From Paenibacillus tianjinensis (GTDB lineage: Bacteria > Bacillota > Bacilli > Paenibacillales > Paenibacillaceae): DNA of 64,000 nucleotides. Under the pieces are notes generated by a model. The model had not been told where the DNA came from, made no database searches, and worked only from the letters and a program-made list of their open reading frames with translations. The stretch spans positions 4,340,001-4,404,000 of the forward strand of contig NZ_CP070969.1 of the NCBI RefSeq assembly GCF_017086365.1, given 5' to 3'. A program made the translations under genes and the position numbers. Positions 34,674 through 45,575 of the stretch are shown piece after piece (positions within the stretch are counted from its first letter, which is position 1; each line of letters starts with the position of its first letter).

Positions 34674-36341
34674 TTAGGATTTAAAATAAAATGTCAACAA
34701 GCCAGATAGCCCATACGGATCACGGACGACAATATCGTTAGCCCGGAACATAATACTACCGGCAACTTCATCATAATTCTCATTATATTTCAGCTGGTTG
34801 ATGATCTGTTCACCGCTCTGCCACTCAGCACTCTGTTTGGTGTCGCCTACTTTATAGGTTGCCTGACCGATGTAGAGTTTAACACCTGTTCCCTTAACTT
34901 CATTCACCCACCAGTCCACCAGCTTGTCATAACGGGCGGCAGAGAAGGATAGACTCCAGTATATTTGCGGGGCAATATAGTCAATCCATCCGTTCTGAAT
35001 CCAGGTGCGGGTATCCGCATACATGTTGTCATAAGCGGAAACACCCGCAGTGGTATCCGATCCCGAACTGTCAGCTTTCTTATTGCGCCAGACACCGAAC
35101 GGACTGACTCCATAGGAGAGCGTAGGCTTGGCAGTGTGAATCTCCTGGCCCAGCTGGCGGATAAATTCATTTATATTGTCCCGACGCCAATCCGCCTTGC
35201 TCACAATGGCTTTCGAATTATACGCTTTGAATGCATCATCATCAGCAAAGGCTACGCCGGAAGGGTAGAAATAGTCATCCAAATGTATGCCATCGATGTC
35301 GTACCCGCGCACAACCTCCATCACGGTATCTATAATGTGCTGGCGCGCTTCCGGAATGCCGGGATTTATGTACAGCTTGCTGTCTGCCTGGACGATCCAT
35401 TCTGGATGAAGCTTAGTCACATGATTCGCGGCCAGCCCGGCAAGTGTTGCTGCGCCGGTGTCCGTAGTTGCCCGGAACGGGTTAAACCAGGCATGAATCT
35501 GCATACCCCGCTGATGCGCCGAGCTGACCATGTATTCCAGCGGATCATAACCAGGGGCTTTTCCCTGAGTACCTGTCAGCACCTTGGACCAGGGAACCAG
35601 CTGCGAGGCGTAGAGGCTGTCACCCGACGGACGCACCTGTACAAAAACAGCATTGAATCCGGTCGCCTTAAGCTTGTCCAGCAATGTATCGAATTCCTGC
35701 TTCTGCTTCGCGGGATTATTCACCGAGGCCGCCTGAGGCCAATCCAGATTGAATACGGTGGAGACCCATGCCCCCTTCATCTCCTTCCCCGACTTCACAC
35801 CAGGGATAGATGGCACGGACGGCACTGTCGGCACTGGTACTGTCGGTGCGGGCACCGTGGGTACTGCTGGTACCGTAGGACCCGCCGGAGCAGTGATCTC
35901 TGCATTTGAATACAATGCGATATGCTTGGCCGCCTGATTCCACACCACCTGCAGCCCCAGCTGTTCGCTCACAAACCGCAGCGGCACCATCACCCGGCCC
36001 TGCTTGATTTGCACGGAGGTATCCAGGCTGACAGAAGCCTCATTAACCAGAGCCGTCTTCTTGCCGCTGGTCAGCTTGAGCACGGTATCCTCCTTGCTGA
36101 TTGTCACTGTCTTACTGCTCTGGTTCCATTCTACCGCCGCACCGAGTCCTTTGCTGACTACGCCGACCGGTACCATCGTTACATTAGAGACCGTAATGTA
36201 CGGCGGCACGTCCGTATCCAGTGTCTCTCCATCGAGTTCAATTGTAATCTGCACCGCTGCCGCCGCCCGTGCGCCTGTTGACCACACCGGCAGGCATAAC
36301 ATCAACACCAATACTCCCAACATCCATTTACGGTAATTCAT
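34674..36341 (-). CDS. Secreted GHL10 glycoside hydrolase-like protein with stalk domain
   Basis: 555 residues. Signal peptide (WMLGVLVLMLCLPVWSTGARA), a copper-amine-oxidase-like N-terminal stalk domain (about 30-150, VPVGVVSKGLGAAVEWNQ, GRVMVPLRFVSEQLGLQVVW), a Pro/Thr/Val linker (about 153-182) and the GHL10 (DUF187) barrel: KGAWVSTVFNLDWPQ, FNAVFVQVRPSGDSLY, MQIHAWFNPFRATTDT, YDIDGIHLDDYFYP and YIAPQIYWSLSF. Such proteins probably act on peptidoglycan or other polysaccharides. Confidence 0.88.
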   Translation of the reverse strand: MNYRKWMLGVLVLMLCLPVWSTGARAAAAVQITIELDGETLDTDVPPYITVSNVTMVPVGVVSKGLGAAVEWNQSSKTVTISKEDTVLKLTSGKKTALVNEASVSLDTSVQIKQGRVMVPLRFVSEQLGLQVVWNQAAKHIALYSNAEITAPAGPTVPAVPTVPAPTVPVPTVPSVPSIPGVKSGKEMKGAWVSTVFNLDWPQAASVNNPAKQKQEFDTLLDKLKATGFNAVFVQVRPSGDSLYASQLVPWSKVLTGTQGKAPGYDPLEYMVSSAHQRGMQIHAWFNPFRATTDTGAATLAGLAANHVTKLHPEWIVQADSKLYINPGIPEARQHIIDTVMEVVRGYDIDGIHLDDYFYPSGVAFADDDAFKAYNSKAIVSKADWRRDNINEFIRQLGQEIHTAKPTLSYGVSPFGVWRNKKADSSGSDTTAGVSAYDNMYADTRTWIQNGWIDYIAPQIYWSLSFSAARYDKLVDWWVNEVKGTGVKLYIGQATYKVGDTKQSAEWQSGEQIINQLKYNENYDEVAGSIMFRANDIVVRDPYGLSGLLTFYFKS

Positions 36342-36381
36342 AATTCCTCCCAGTTGTAAAAAATTAATATGGCTTTAAAAC

Positions 36382-36433
36382 AAAAAAAGAAACGGCCTTC
36401 TCGTCCTTGAATAAGGGAGACGGCCGTTTCTTT
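36382..36433 (-). terminator. mntR terminator
   Basis: AAAGAAACGGCC (36386-36397) pairs with GGCCGTTTCTTT (36422-36433) and runs into seven T on the minus strand. Confidence 0.85.
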
Positions 36434-36519
36434 AAAAACGGACTTCATTAAAGGACGTTATCCGTTTTGACGTAAAAAAACTGGAAAGGTTGCGGTAAAC
36501 GATACAGAAACAGTCTTCT

Positions 36520-36945
36520 TTATGAATCGCTGACCAGTTCATGGTGGATATCATATAAGGTCTTCACGCGTTCTTCATCGCGGCGGAAATACTCCACCAG
36601 CGTTTCAATCCGCGTAATGGAATCCCAGCTCAAATGATGCTCAATACCTTCGACATCCTTATAAATATGCTCCTGCTGTACTCCGATCAGGCCAAGAAAC
36701 TCCTCCAGCAGCTGATGCCGGTCAACAAGCCGTTTTCCCACTTTTTTACCTTTGCTCGTTAGGACAAGCCCACGATATTTCTCATAGATGAGATATTCGT
36801 CCTTATCCAGTTTTTGGATCATCTTGGTCACAGATGAGGGGTGTACTTCTAATCCCTCGGCAATATCCGAGACCCGCGCATAACCCTTCTCGTCGATGAG
36901 CTTGTATATGCGCTCCAAATAATCCTCCATGCTGGGTGTTGGCAT
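36520..36945 (-). CDS. mntR: Manganese-responsive regulator MntR
   Basis: 141 residues, DtxR family. Winged helix [20 protein letters not shown] and [15 protein letters not shown], then the metal-binding dimer domain ([36 protein letters not shown]). Residues such as Asp8 in MEDYLERIY and the His/Glu cluster are kept. Represses Mn uptake genes, none of which is in this window. Confidence 0.93.
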   Translation of the reverse strand: MPTPSMEDYLERIYKLIDEKGYARVSDIAEGLEVHPSSVTKMIQKLDKDEYLIYEKYRGLVLTSKGKKVGKRLVDRHQLLEEFLGLIGVQQEHIYKDVEGIEHHLSWDSITRIETLVEYFRRDEERVKTLYDIHHELVSDS

Positions 36946-37134
36946 TCAAGTTTACCTCTTTTCTATAATGAGCGTGGCACGGGGCCAACCTTGCTCTAAC
37001 AATGATACATGTTTCTGCCGCTCCTTGGCAAGTCCTCCGGCGCTGAAACGCCACCGTTAGCGATGTTTACCATGGTTTCAGCAGCCCGGAGAAAGGCACA
37101 ATATCGGTATGACCATCCAAAGGAGCGTGAATCC

Positions 37135-38211
37135 ATGACGATCGCAGCACCTGAACGCCCTGCCGTAAAAAAACAAAGAAAGCCCACCGGTTTGTTCATC
37201 CCTGAGCTTGTTTTTTTTGAGCCGGATGCGCTGAATTACCCCAAAGGGGAGCAGATTATGGAATGGGTCAAAGCCCGTAACATCCCCTTCCGGATGACCA
37301 CGTCGCATAACCGGATTACGAATCTGCCCGGTGAAACGGAAGTGGAGCAATACAAAATTGCCAAACGGACACTTGTAGTCGGTCTTCGAAAGACCCTGGC
37401 TTTTGACCAGTCCAAACCTTCAGCCGATTACGCCATACCCATTGCCACCGGCTGTATGGGCCACTGCCATTATTGTTACCTGCAGACCACACTTGGCGCG
37501 AAGCCTTATATAAGAGTATATGTAAATACAGGTGATATCCTGGACGCCGCCAAAAAATATATTGATGAGCGTGCTCCCGAAATCACAACCTTTGAAGCCG
37601 CATGTACCTCTGATCCCCTGGGGCTTGAGCATATTACTGGTTCACTGTCAGAACTGATTACTTTCATGGCCGCTGAGCCGCTAGGCCGGCTGCGGTTTGT
37701 TACCAAATACCAGCATGTAGACCCGCTGCTGAAGCTTAATCATAACGGTCATACGCGGATCCGCTTCAGCATCAATGCCGATTACGTAATCAAAAACTTT
37801 GAACCCGCCACTTCCCGCTTTGAGGAACGGATTGAGGCTGCCGGAAAGGTTGCCCGTGCCGGTTACCCGCTCGGCTTCATTATCGCGCCGATAATCTGGC
37901 ATGACGGCTGGGAGGAGGGCTACGCGGAGCTGCTGTCCAAGCTGGCAGAGACATTACCGCCGGACGCTGGTAAAGGCCTGACCTTCGAGATGATTCAGCA
38001 CCGGTTCACCAAGACCGCCAAAGCCGTCATCGAGAAACGTTATCCGAAATCCAAGCTCGAGATGGACATCGAGAAGCGAAAAAAGAAATGGGGCCGCTGG
38101 GGGCAGAATAAATATGTCTATCCCGATGAACAGCAAACCGCCCTGCGTGAATTCATCACAGAGCGGATCTTTGAACATTTCCCGGAAGCGGGCATAGATT
38201 ATTTCACCTAA
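37135..38211 (+). CDS. splB: Spore photoproduct lyase
   Basis: Radical SAM enzyme that reverses the spore photoproduct (a thymine dimer) at germination. 358 residues. The 4Fe-4S ligands are Cys107, Cys111 and Cys114 (GCMGHCHYCYLQTT). Cys157 (FEAACTSD), the hydrogen donor, is 43 residues later, as for B. subtilis Cys98 to Cys141. ATG 37135 has AGGAG upstream. An inverted repeat GCTGAAAC...GTTTCAGC (37041-37080) lies in the leader. Confidence 0.95.
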   Translation: MTIAAPERPAVKKQRKPTGLFIPELVFFEPDALNYPKGEQIMEWVKARNIPFRMTTSHNRITNLPGETEVEQYKIAKRTLVVGLRKTLAFDQSKPSADYAIPIATGCMGHCHYCYLQTTLGAKPYIRVYVNTGDILDAAKKYIDERAPEITTFEAACTSDPLGLEHITGSLSELITFMAAEPLGRLRFVTKYQHVDPLLKLNHNGHTRIRFSINADYVIKNFEPATSRFEERIEAAGKVARAGYPLGFIIAPIIWHDGWEEGYAELLSKLAETLPPDAGKGLTFEMIQHRFTKTAKAVIEKRYPKSKLEMDIEKRKKKWGRWGQNKYVYPDEQQTALREFITERIFEHFPEAGIDYFT

Positions 38212-38216
38212 AGCAG

Positions 38217-38930
38217 TTAGAACTTCAGCCAGTCCGGCGTCACTCCCTGGAGCCAGATTGTAATCCGGAACATTTGATCCGTGAACAGCAGTAAGCCCAT
38301 AAAAATCATCAGCGCACCGCCAACCTTCATCAGAGCATTCGAATATTTAAGAATGCGCCGGGCACTTCCGATGAAAAAGGCCAGTGCAAAAAATGGCAGC
38401 GCGAACCCGATGCTATAAGCTGTGATCATGGTGAACCATGTGGTTGGATCACTGGCCGAGAGCGCGATAATCGCTGTCAGAATGGGCCCGATACACGGTG
38501 ACCAGCCTGCAGAGAAGCCGATGCCGAATATGAAGGACCCGGCATACCCTGCCGGCTTCCATTTCAGATCCAGCTTACGCTCGCGCAGCAGAAACTGCGG
38601 CTGGAATATACCAAGCAGGAACAGCCCCATGACGATGATCAGAATCGCCGACAGCTGGCGGATCAAATCCCGCTGGCCGTTGAAAAATTGCCCGAACAGC
38701 CCGGCACCGAAGCCGAGCGTATAGAACACTGCCGAAAAACCCAAAATAAAGGCCAGCGTATGCGAAAGGGTCCGGAAACGGACCTCTTTGCTGTCGCTGC
38801 CGTTTTTTATCTGCTGGACCGACAATCCGGTAATATACGATAAATACGAAGGATAGAGAGGCAGGCAGCAAGGGGAAATAAACGACGCCACTCCAGCGGC
38901 AAAAGCGATTCCTGCATTCAGATTGGACAA
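38217..38930 (-). CDS. ccdA: CcdA-type thiol-disulfide transporter
   Basis: 237 residues, six membrane helices. The redox cysteines are in GVASFISPCCLPLYPSYLSY (helix 1) and GFSAGWSPCIGPIL (helix 4). Passes reducing power across the membrane for cytochrome c maturation and, in spore formers, spore cortex formation. TTG start after AAAGGAGAG. Convergent with splB, only five bases apart. Confidence 0.9.
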   Translation of the reverse strand: MSNLNAGIAFAAGVASFISPCCLPLYPSYLSYITGLSVQQIKNGSDSKEVRFRTLSHTLAFILGFSAVFYTLGFGAGLFGQFFNGQRDLIRQLSAILIIVMGLFLLGIFQPQFLLRERKLDLKWKPAGYAGSFIFGIGFSAGWSPCIGPILTAIIALSASDPTTWFTMITAYSIGFALPFFALAFFIGSARRILKYSNALMKVGGALMIFMGLLLFTDQMFRITIWLQGVTPDWLKF

Positions 38931-38997
38931 AGCGGCAGCTCTCCTTTCGGATTCCGGGTCACTTTATGTATTGCAATTCCCGCAGGTGCTTGATCAA

Positions 38998-39801
38998 TTA
39001 GGCAGGCAGCCCCTTTTTACCGATCAGGGTCAGGGTGAGCATTGCGATAAGCAGGAGGACGATTGTCGCTCCGGGTGCGAGATTCCATACTCCAGCCACA
39101 ACCAGACCGCCGACAACGGCGATTTCCGCGATAATCACGGACAGCACCACCGATGACTTAAAGCTGCGTGACAGCAGCAGACTGATAGCTACCGGAATGG
39201 TCAGCAGTGCAGATACGAGCAGGGAACCGACAATTTTGATTGCAGTGCTGATGACCAGTGCCGTCAGTACTGTAATCAGCATATTGAGCAGCTTTACAGG
39301 CAGTCCGCTGACACTTGCCGCATCCTCCTCAAAGCTCAGCAGGAAAAATTCTTTGAAGAAAAGCGTAACGGTAACAACAACTGCAATAGTCACTATCCCC
39401 ACTACAACCAGATCCGTATTGTCAAGCGTGTAGATACTTCCGAACAGATAGCTCATTACATCCGCATTATACCCTTTGCCCAAGGTAAAGAACAGCGAGG
39501 CAAGCGCCACACCGCCTGACATAATAATAGCGATTGACAGTTCGGCGTAGCTTTTGTAAGCTTTCCGCAGCTTTTCAATGGCAAAAGAAGCTATCACTGC
39601 AAAGATCAGACCTGCTCCAAGCGGATAGAATCCGGTCAAAAAGCCCAGCGCCACCCCGGCAATGGTTACATGTGCCAGCGTATCCCCAATCATGGACAAA
39701 CGTCTTAAGACAAGAAAAACGCCTATAAGCGGCGCCGTGATCCCGATCATCAGCCCGCCCGCAAGCGCCCGCTGAAAAAAGTCACTGAATAGGATTTCCA
39801 A
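38998..39801 (-). CDS. znuB: Zinc ABC transporter permease
   Basis: 267 residues, seven to eight membrane helices, ABC-3 family (FFQRALAGGLMIGITAPLIG, GDTLAHVTIAGVALGFLTG, SIAIIMSGGVALASLFFTLG). TTG 39801 follows AGAGGAGA. Downstream of znuC, but 510 bases away, with a repeat-filled gap between; it may therefore have its own promoter or be read through. Confidence 0.9.
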   Translation of the reverse strand: MEILFSDFFQRALAGGLMIGITAPLIGVFLVLRRLSMIGDTLAHVTIAGVALGFLTGFYPLGAGLIFAVIASFAIEKLRKAYKSYAELSIAIIMSGGVALASLFFTLGKGYNADVMSYLFGSIYTLDNTDLVVVGIVTIAVVVTVTLFFKEFFLLSFEEDAASVSGLPVKLLNMLITVLTALVISTAIKIVGSLLVSALLTIPVAISLLLSRSFKSSVVLSVIIAEIAVVGGLVVAGVWNLAPGATIVLLLIAMLTLTLIGKKGLPA

Positions 39802-40311
39802 GATAATATCTCCTCTGAAATTGAATTGCATTTTAAGATTTTTGTATAAAAAATTTCGATCCCTCCCAAACCCTTCCTTCCAAGGGAGGGCTCCAAGGGC
39901 TCTGCCCTCTGGACACCCGCTAAGTGCAACTGGCGTATGAGGTTCGCATACAGGTAACTAGATATTGCGAGGAAGGATCGCTTTCGTCCCTTACAGGGAC
40001 ACGCTTAACCTTGGATGTGTTTAGTGCCTAGGTATAGAATAGAGAGCGACGGGCAATAAGTGTACTTCATACAATTAAAACTGGCAGAAATGTTATTTCT
40101 AACAGAATAAATGCATTCTGTGCAGCTATTTTTGCAAAAAAGAACGGTTTGGGCAATTCTCTGCAGATATAAGTGTACAAAGTGCAATAAATGTTACTCT
40201 AGAGCTTGATAATTAGTTTTAATTGCAGAGAATACAGTTATTCGTACACAGTAATCCTAACATTTTTAGTTTAGTGCTAGTGGCTATCCTCAGATCGCAG
40301 ATCCCATCGCT
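39802..40311. other. Repeat-filled gap between znuC and znuB
   Basis: 510 bases without a gene. 39842-40010 has inverted repeats (CCCTCCC...GGGAGGG at 39865-39893; GTCCC-TTACA-GGGAC-type at 39987-40001). 40051-40246 is a second copy of the AT-rich repeat of 16612-16797. The gap splits what is usually a tight znuCB operon. Confidence 0.55.
40051..40246. repeat. Dispersed intergenic repeat, copy 2
   Basis: Contains ACTTCATACAATTAAAA, GTTATTTCT, GTGCAGCTATTTTTGC and TTAATTGCAGAGAATACAGT, each with a counterpart at 16612-16797. The order of pieces differs, suggesting tandem or shuffled units of about 40-50 bases. Confidence 0.5.
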
Positions 40312-41061
40312 TCACGTCAGCGTATGCTGCAGGTTCTCTACCACGCAATCCTGGGCCTCGTGGGAGTGGCGGCAGTAGAAGTTGATTTTGCCGTTACTCT
40401 GCACGGGCTCGTTGCCCAGATAGCTTTTGATCATGTCAATGTCATGCGATACCATCAGGAAGGTCATGTGGTGGTGGGCATGCATATGGAAGATAAGATC
40501 AAAAAATCCCGCCTGCGTCTCCGCATCAATCCCCACCGTAGGCTCGTCCAAAATGAGCAGATCCGGATGGTTGATCAGTGCACGGGCCAGGAATACACGC
40601 TGCTGCTGGCCGCCGGACAGCTGGCCAACTCTTTTCTCGGCGATATCCTGAATCCGCATAACTTCCAGCGCGTCCTCGCACTGGCGGTGCTGAGCCTTGG
40701 ATACCCGGCGGATCAGGTTTTTATTATTATACAGCCCGGACAACACGACTTCACGGACCGTGGCCGGGAACAGCGGATTAAAGGCATTTTTCTGCGGAAC
40801 ATAGCCGATCCGTTCCCAATCCTTAAATTTGCGCACCGACTGCCCGAACAATTTGATGTCACCGCCGGTTGGGGGCAGCAGGCCGACGATCATCTTCATC
40901 AATGTGGTTTTGCCGGCTCCATTTGAACCGATAATCCCAAGAAAATCACGTTCCTTCACCGTGTAATTCAGACCGGAAATTACCTTCTGCTCTCCGTAGG
41001 AGAAGGACAAATCCTGTATTTCAATCATATGCTGATGGCAGTCCAGGGATACCGATTGCAT
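40312..41061 (-). CDS. znuC: Zinc ABC transporter ATP-binding protein
   Basis: 249 residues. Walker A GSNGAGKTTLMKMIVG, Q-loop YVPQKNAFNP, signature LSGGQQQRVFLARAL, Walker B LLILDEPTVGID and switch His in MVSHDIDM. The C-terminal end has a His/Cys-rich stretch (FYCRHSHEAQDC) that could bind zinc. ATG 41061 has AAGGCGG upstream. Confidence 0.92.
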   Translation of the reverse strand: MQSVSLDCHQHMIEIQDLSFSYGEQKVISGLNYTVKERDFLGIIGSNGAGKTTLMKMIVGLLPPTGGDIKLFGQSVRKFKDWERIGYVPQKNAFNPLFPATVREVVLSGLYNNKNLIRRVSKAQHRQCEDALEVMRIQDIAEKRVGQLSGGQQQRVFLARALINHPDLLILDEPTVGIDAETQAGFFDLIFHMHAHHHMTFLMVSHDIDMIKSYLGNEPVQSNGKINFYCRHSHEAQDCVVENLQHTLT

Positions 41062-41094
41062 GTGTTGTACCGCCTTTCCCTTATACTTTCCTTT

Positions 41095-42078
41095 TTATTG
41101 TAAAGCCAGAATCAGATTTTGCAAATTTTTCTCCATCAAAGTGAAATAATTATCCCCGTTCTTCTCCTGCGCTTCGGTCAGTCCCTCTACCGGATTCAGT
41201 ACCATCGTCTTTACACCCGCTTCGCCTGCCAGTGTTTTGGCCAGCTTATCGGAGACTAATTCTTCGAAAAAGATATACCGGATGCCCTCCTCTTTCACGA
41301 GTGCAGCCAGGTTCACCAGATCCTGACCGCGCGGCTCCGAATCCGGCGACAAGCCCATGATGGCATGCTGGGTCAGGCCATAGTCGCGTGCCAGATAAGA
41401 AAAAGCCTGATGGGAGACAACGATCTCTTTATTCGGCATCTTGGCAAGCTCTGTCTCGAATTTGCTGTCCAATGCCTGCAGACGCTCAGCGAGCTTATTA
41501 TAACGCTCCTCATAGCCTGCTTTATGCTCCGGATCAACTGCAATCAGGCTCTCTTTAATATTTTCCGCCATGATCAGTGCCGATTTTGGACTTACCCAGG
41601 TGTGGGGATCCGTATGCAGACTGTCACTGCTGCCTTCCGCCGCATGATTCTCCGCTTCTTCAGCTTTACCGTGATCATGTCCGTCTTCTTCATCAGTCAT
41701 GATATAATCCACGCCCTGGCTGACTTCAACAGCCTTGGTTTTACTGTCGCTTTCCAGACTTTTCAGGAAATTCGGCACCCAGCCCTCAAGGCCAGCTCCA
41801 TTGTACAGGAATAACTGTGCCTTGGAGGTATTGATAATGTCCTGGCTGCGCGGTGTCCAGTCATGGGGCTCCACCCCAACCGGCAATAGATTGATCGCAT
41901 TCACATCTTCGCCGCCAATTTCACCGGCAAATTCATATATGGGATAAAAAGTTGTGACCACGTTTACTTTTCCCTCGACAATACTCCCGCTGCTTTTAGT
42001 GCCGCAGGCTGCGAGCATCAACAGAACCGGCAGGGCAAGTGCAATCAGCAGTCCTCTGTGCAAACCTTTGAAAGACAT
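41095..42078 (-). CDS. znuA: Zinc-binding lipoprotein of the ABC importer
   Basis: 327 residues, cluster A-I metal-binding protein. Lipobox LMLAACG (Cys25). A His/Asp/Glu-rich loop (DEEDGHDHGKAEEAENHAAE) and conserved metal ligands (VGVEPHDWTP, HTDPHTWVSP, VVSHQAFSYLARDYGL) point to zinc rather than manganese. Preceded by a Zur box, which makes zinc-dependent repression likely. Confidence 0.92.
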   Translation of the reverse strand: MSFKGLHRGLLIALALPVLLMLAACGTKSSGSIVEGKVNVVTTFYPIYEFAGEIGGEDVNAINLLPVGVEPHDWTPRSQDIINTSKAQLFLYNGAGLEGWVPNFLKSLESDSKTKAVEVSQGVDYIMTDEEDGHDHGKAEEAENHAAEGSSDSLHTDPHTWVSPKSALIMAENIKESLIAVDPEHKAGYEERYNKLAERLQALDSKFETELAKMPNKEIVVSHQAFSYLARDYGLTQHAIMGLSPDSEPRGQDLVNLAALVKEEGIRYIFFEELVSDKLAKTLAGEAGVKTMVLNPVEGLTEAQEKNGDNYFTLMEKNLQNLILALQ

Positions 42079-42126
42079 AGTAACTATCGACTCCTTAAAT
42101 CGTAAATTTTACTATGAGAATTATAA

Positions 42127-42141
42127 TAGTAATCGTTACGA
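42127..42141. promoter_or_regulatory. Zur box upstream of znuA
   Basis: TAGTAATCGTTACGA; the minus-strand reading TCGTAACGATTACTA agrees with the Bacillus Zur consensus TCGTAATNATTACGA at all but two positions. It lies 49 bases before the znuA start. Confidence 0.75.
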
Positions 42142-42177
42142 TAAGTCAACACCGAACTCTCCCTGAACGGCAGGATG

Positions 42178-42219
42178 AAAAAGAACGCCTGCAACCGTTC
42201 CCGGCATGCTGGCGTTCTT
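42178..42219 (-). terminator. metG terminator
   Basis: AAGAACGCC (42181-42189) with GGCGTTCTT (42211-42219), then five T on the minus strand. Confidence 0.8.
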
Positions 42220-42239
42220 ATCGTCCTATTGATTCATGT

Positions 42240-44273
<2,034 letters not shown>

Positions 44274-44315
44274 TCATCCTTTCGTCATGACAAATCTCTT
44301 AATACTAATTAACGC

Positions 44316-44603
44316 AAAAAACTCCCGCCCCTATATGGGGCGAGAGTATACTCACGCGATACCACCCAAAGTTCCCCGGCTCTTCACAGAGCACAGGCTT
44401 CGCCAGTTCCCCTGAAGGGAACTGTCCATTAACGCTGGAACACGCTGTTATCTTACCAGAGCCGGTGTATTATCCGCTCCTGCTCGAACACAGTTCCTCC
44501 CGGACCATATTCAATCTGTGTACCATACCGGTTCCCAGCACTTCCGGCTCTCTGTAATGGCCAACCCGATCTACTCATCCGTTCCTCGGAATTCTTGTTA
44601 TTC
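44316..44603 (-). promoter_or_regulatory. T-box riboswitch of metG
   Basis: The T-box sequence TTTGGGTGGTATCGCG is at 44370-44355. The terminator hairpin (44321-44347) with six T (44316-44321) follows it. The Stem I landmarks AGTAG, AGAGAGCCGGAAGTGCTGG and GAAT-ATG-G are present. The ATG at 44508-44506 is a fitting Met specifier, matching the gene it controls. Uncharged tRNA-Met would favour the antiterminator. Confidence 0.9.
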
Positions 44604-44608
44604 TCCAA

Positions 44609-44638
44609 AATATACCCAAAAATAACCCGCCCTGTCAA
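44609..44638 (-). promoter_or_regulatory. Sigma-A promoter of metG
   Basis: -35 TTGACA (44638-44633) and -10 TATATT (44614-44609) with 18-base spacing, just before the T-box leader. The yidD stop codon TGA is part of the -35 box. Confidence 0.75.
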
Positions 44639-44898
44639 GTCGTGCGGGCAGAGCTCTCACCAGGCGGCTGATCTTCCCGAGGCGGCACCGGGTCCAGTCC
44701 TCCGGGATGGAAGGGATGGCATCTGGCAATCCGCTTTGCGGCAAGCCATGAGCCCTTCACCGGGCCGTGCACCTCTATCGCCTCTAGCGCGTATGCTGAG
44801 CATGTCGGATAAAACCGGCAGGTCGCAGGCTTCAGCGGTGAGATGAACTTGCGGTATACCCGGATAGGAGCTTGAACTGTTCTGCGCAGGCTAGCCAT
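44635..44898 (-). CDS. yidD: Membrane protein insertion efficiency factor YidD
   Basis: 87 residues with the YidD pattern [35 protein letters not shown] and [14 protein letters not shown] (conserved cysteines). Helps YidC-dependent membrane insertion. ATG 44898 follows the zur stop by one base. Confidence 0.9.
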   Translation of the reverse strand: MASLRRTVQAPIRVYRKFISPLKPATCRFYPTCSAYALEAIEVHGPVKGSWLAAKRIARCHPFHPGGLDPVPPREDQPPGESSARTT

Positions 44899-44899
44899 A

Positions 44900-45361
44900 T
44901 CAGCGGCCTTCTTTGCCATGAGCAGCTACGGCTGAGTCTTCCTCACGGCTGCTTTCACATTCCTTACAATAACCGAACACCTCAAATTTATGCTTGACTA
45001 CCCGGAACTGATCCGGGGTATCCGTTAAATTCATCGGGCAGAAATGGATCGGGTAAGTCTTCATACACTGAAGGCATATCATATGATGATGATGGTGGTC
45101 CTGACTGCAGCTGGCCTTGAACTTGACGCCTTCTTCAAATACCACCTGCTCCAGCACACCGAGCTCCTCCATCACACGCAGATTGCGGTAGACCGTATCG
45201 AAGCTGAGTCCGCTGTACTTGCGCCCCATATGATCGTAAACATCCTTCGCCGACAAATATCCCGTATTCTCGCCGAATAACTTGGCAAGCGTTTTGCGCT
45301 GATCGGTGATTCGCAGACCCTGCCCCGACATTGCTTCCAGTATTTGTTCTGTCGACAGCAT
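44900..45361 (-). CDS. zur: Zinc uptake regulator Zur (Fur family)
   Basis: 153 residues from ATG 45361, which has GGGAGA upstream; ATG 45388 is possible. Winged helix ([33 protein letters not shown]), regulatory His cluster [12 protein letters not shown] and structural CxxC pairs (CLQC, CKEC). The motif [13 protein letters not shown] and [12 protein letters not shown] are closer to Bacillus Zur than to Fur or PerR. The Zur box and znu genes nearby support this. Confidence 0.88.
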   Translation of the reverse strand: MLSTEQILEAMSGQGLRITDQRKTLAKLFGENTGYLSAKDVYDHMGRKYSGLSFDTVYRNLRVMEELGVLEQVVFEEGVKFKASCSQDHHHHHMICLQCMKTYPIHFCPMNLTDTPDQFRVVKHKFEVFGYCKECESSREEDSAVAAHGKEGR

Positions 45362-45500
45362 TCGCTCATCTCCCATAACATAAGTCATTGGTGTTACACT
45401 CTCTTTATAATGCCCCAAAACAAATGCCCCGTCAATGAAGTGCCTCCGTTGTTTTCGCCCGTAAATTGTAATTACTGCACCTCAGCTAACCCGCATATAT

Positions 45501-45542
45501 AAAAAAAACCGGCTAAAGCTCCGTTAGGAAGCCATAACCGGT
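45501..45542 (-). terminator. Terminator of the stalk-domain surface protein gene
   Basis: ACCGGCT... pairs with ...AACCGGT around CCGTTAGG, and is followed on the minus strand by eight T. Confidence 0.8.
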
Positions 45543-45575
45543 CTGGACTGTACATACTTGGCTAATTGCTTAATG

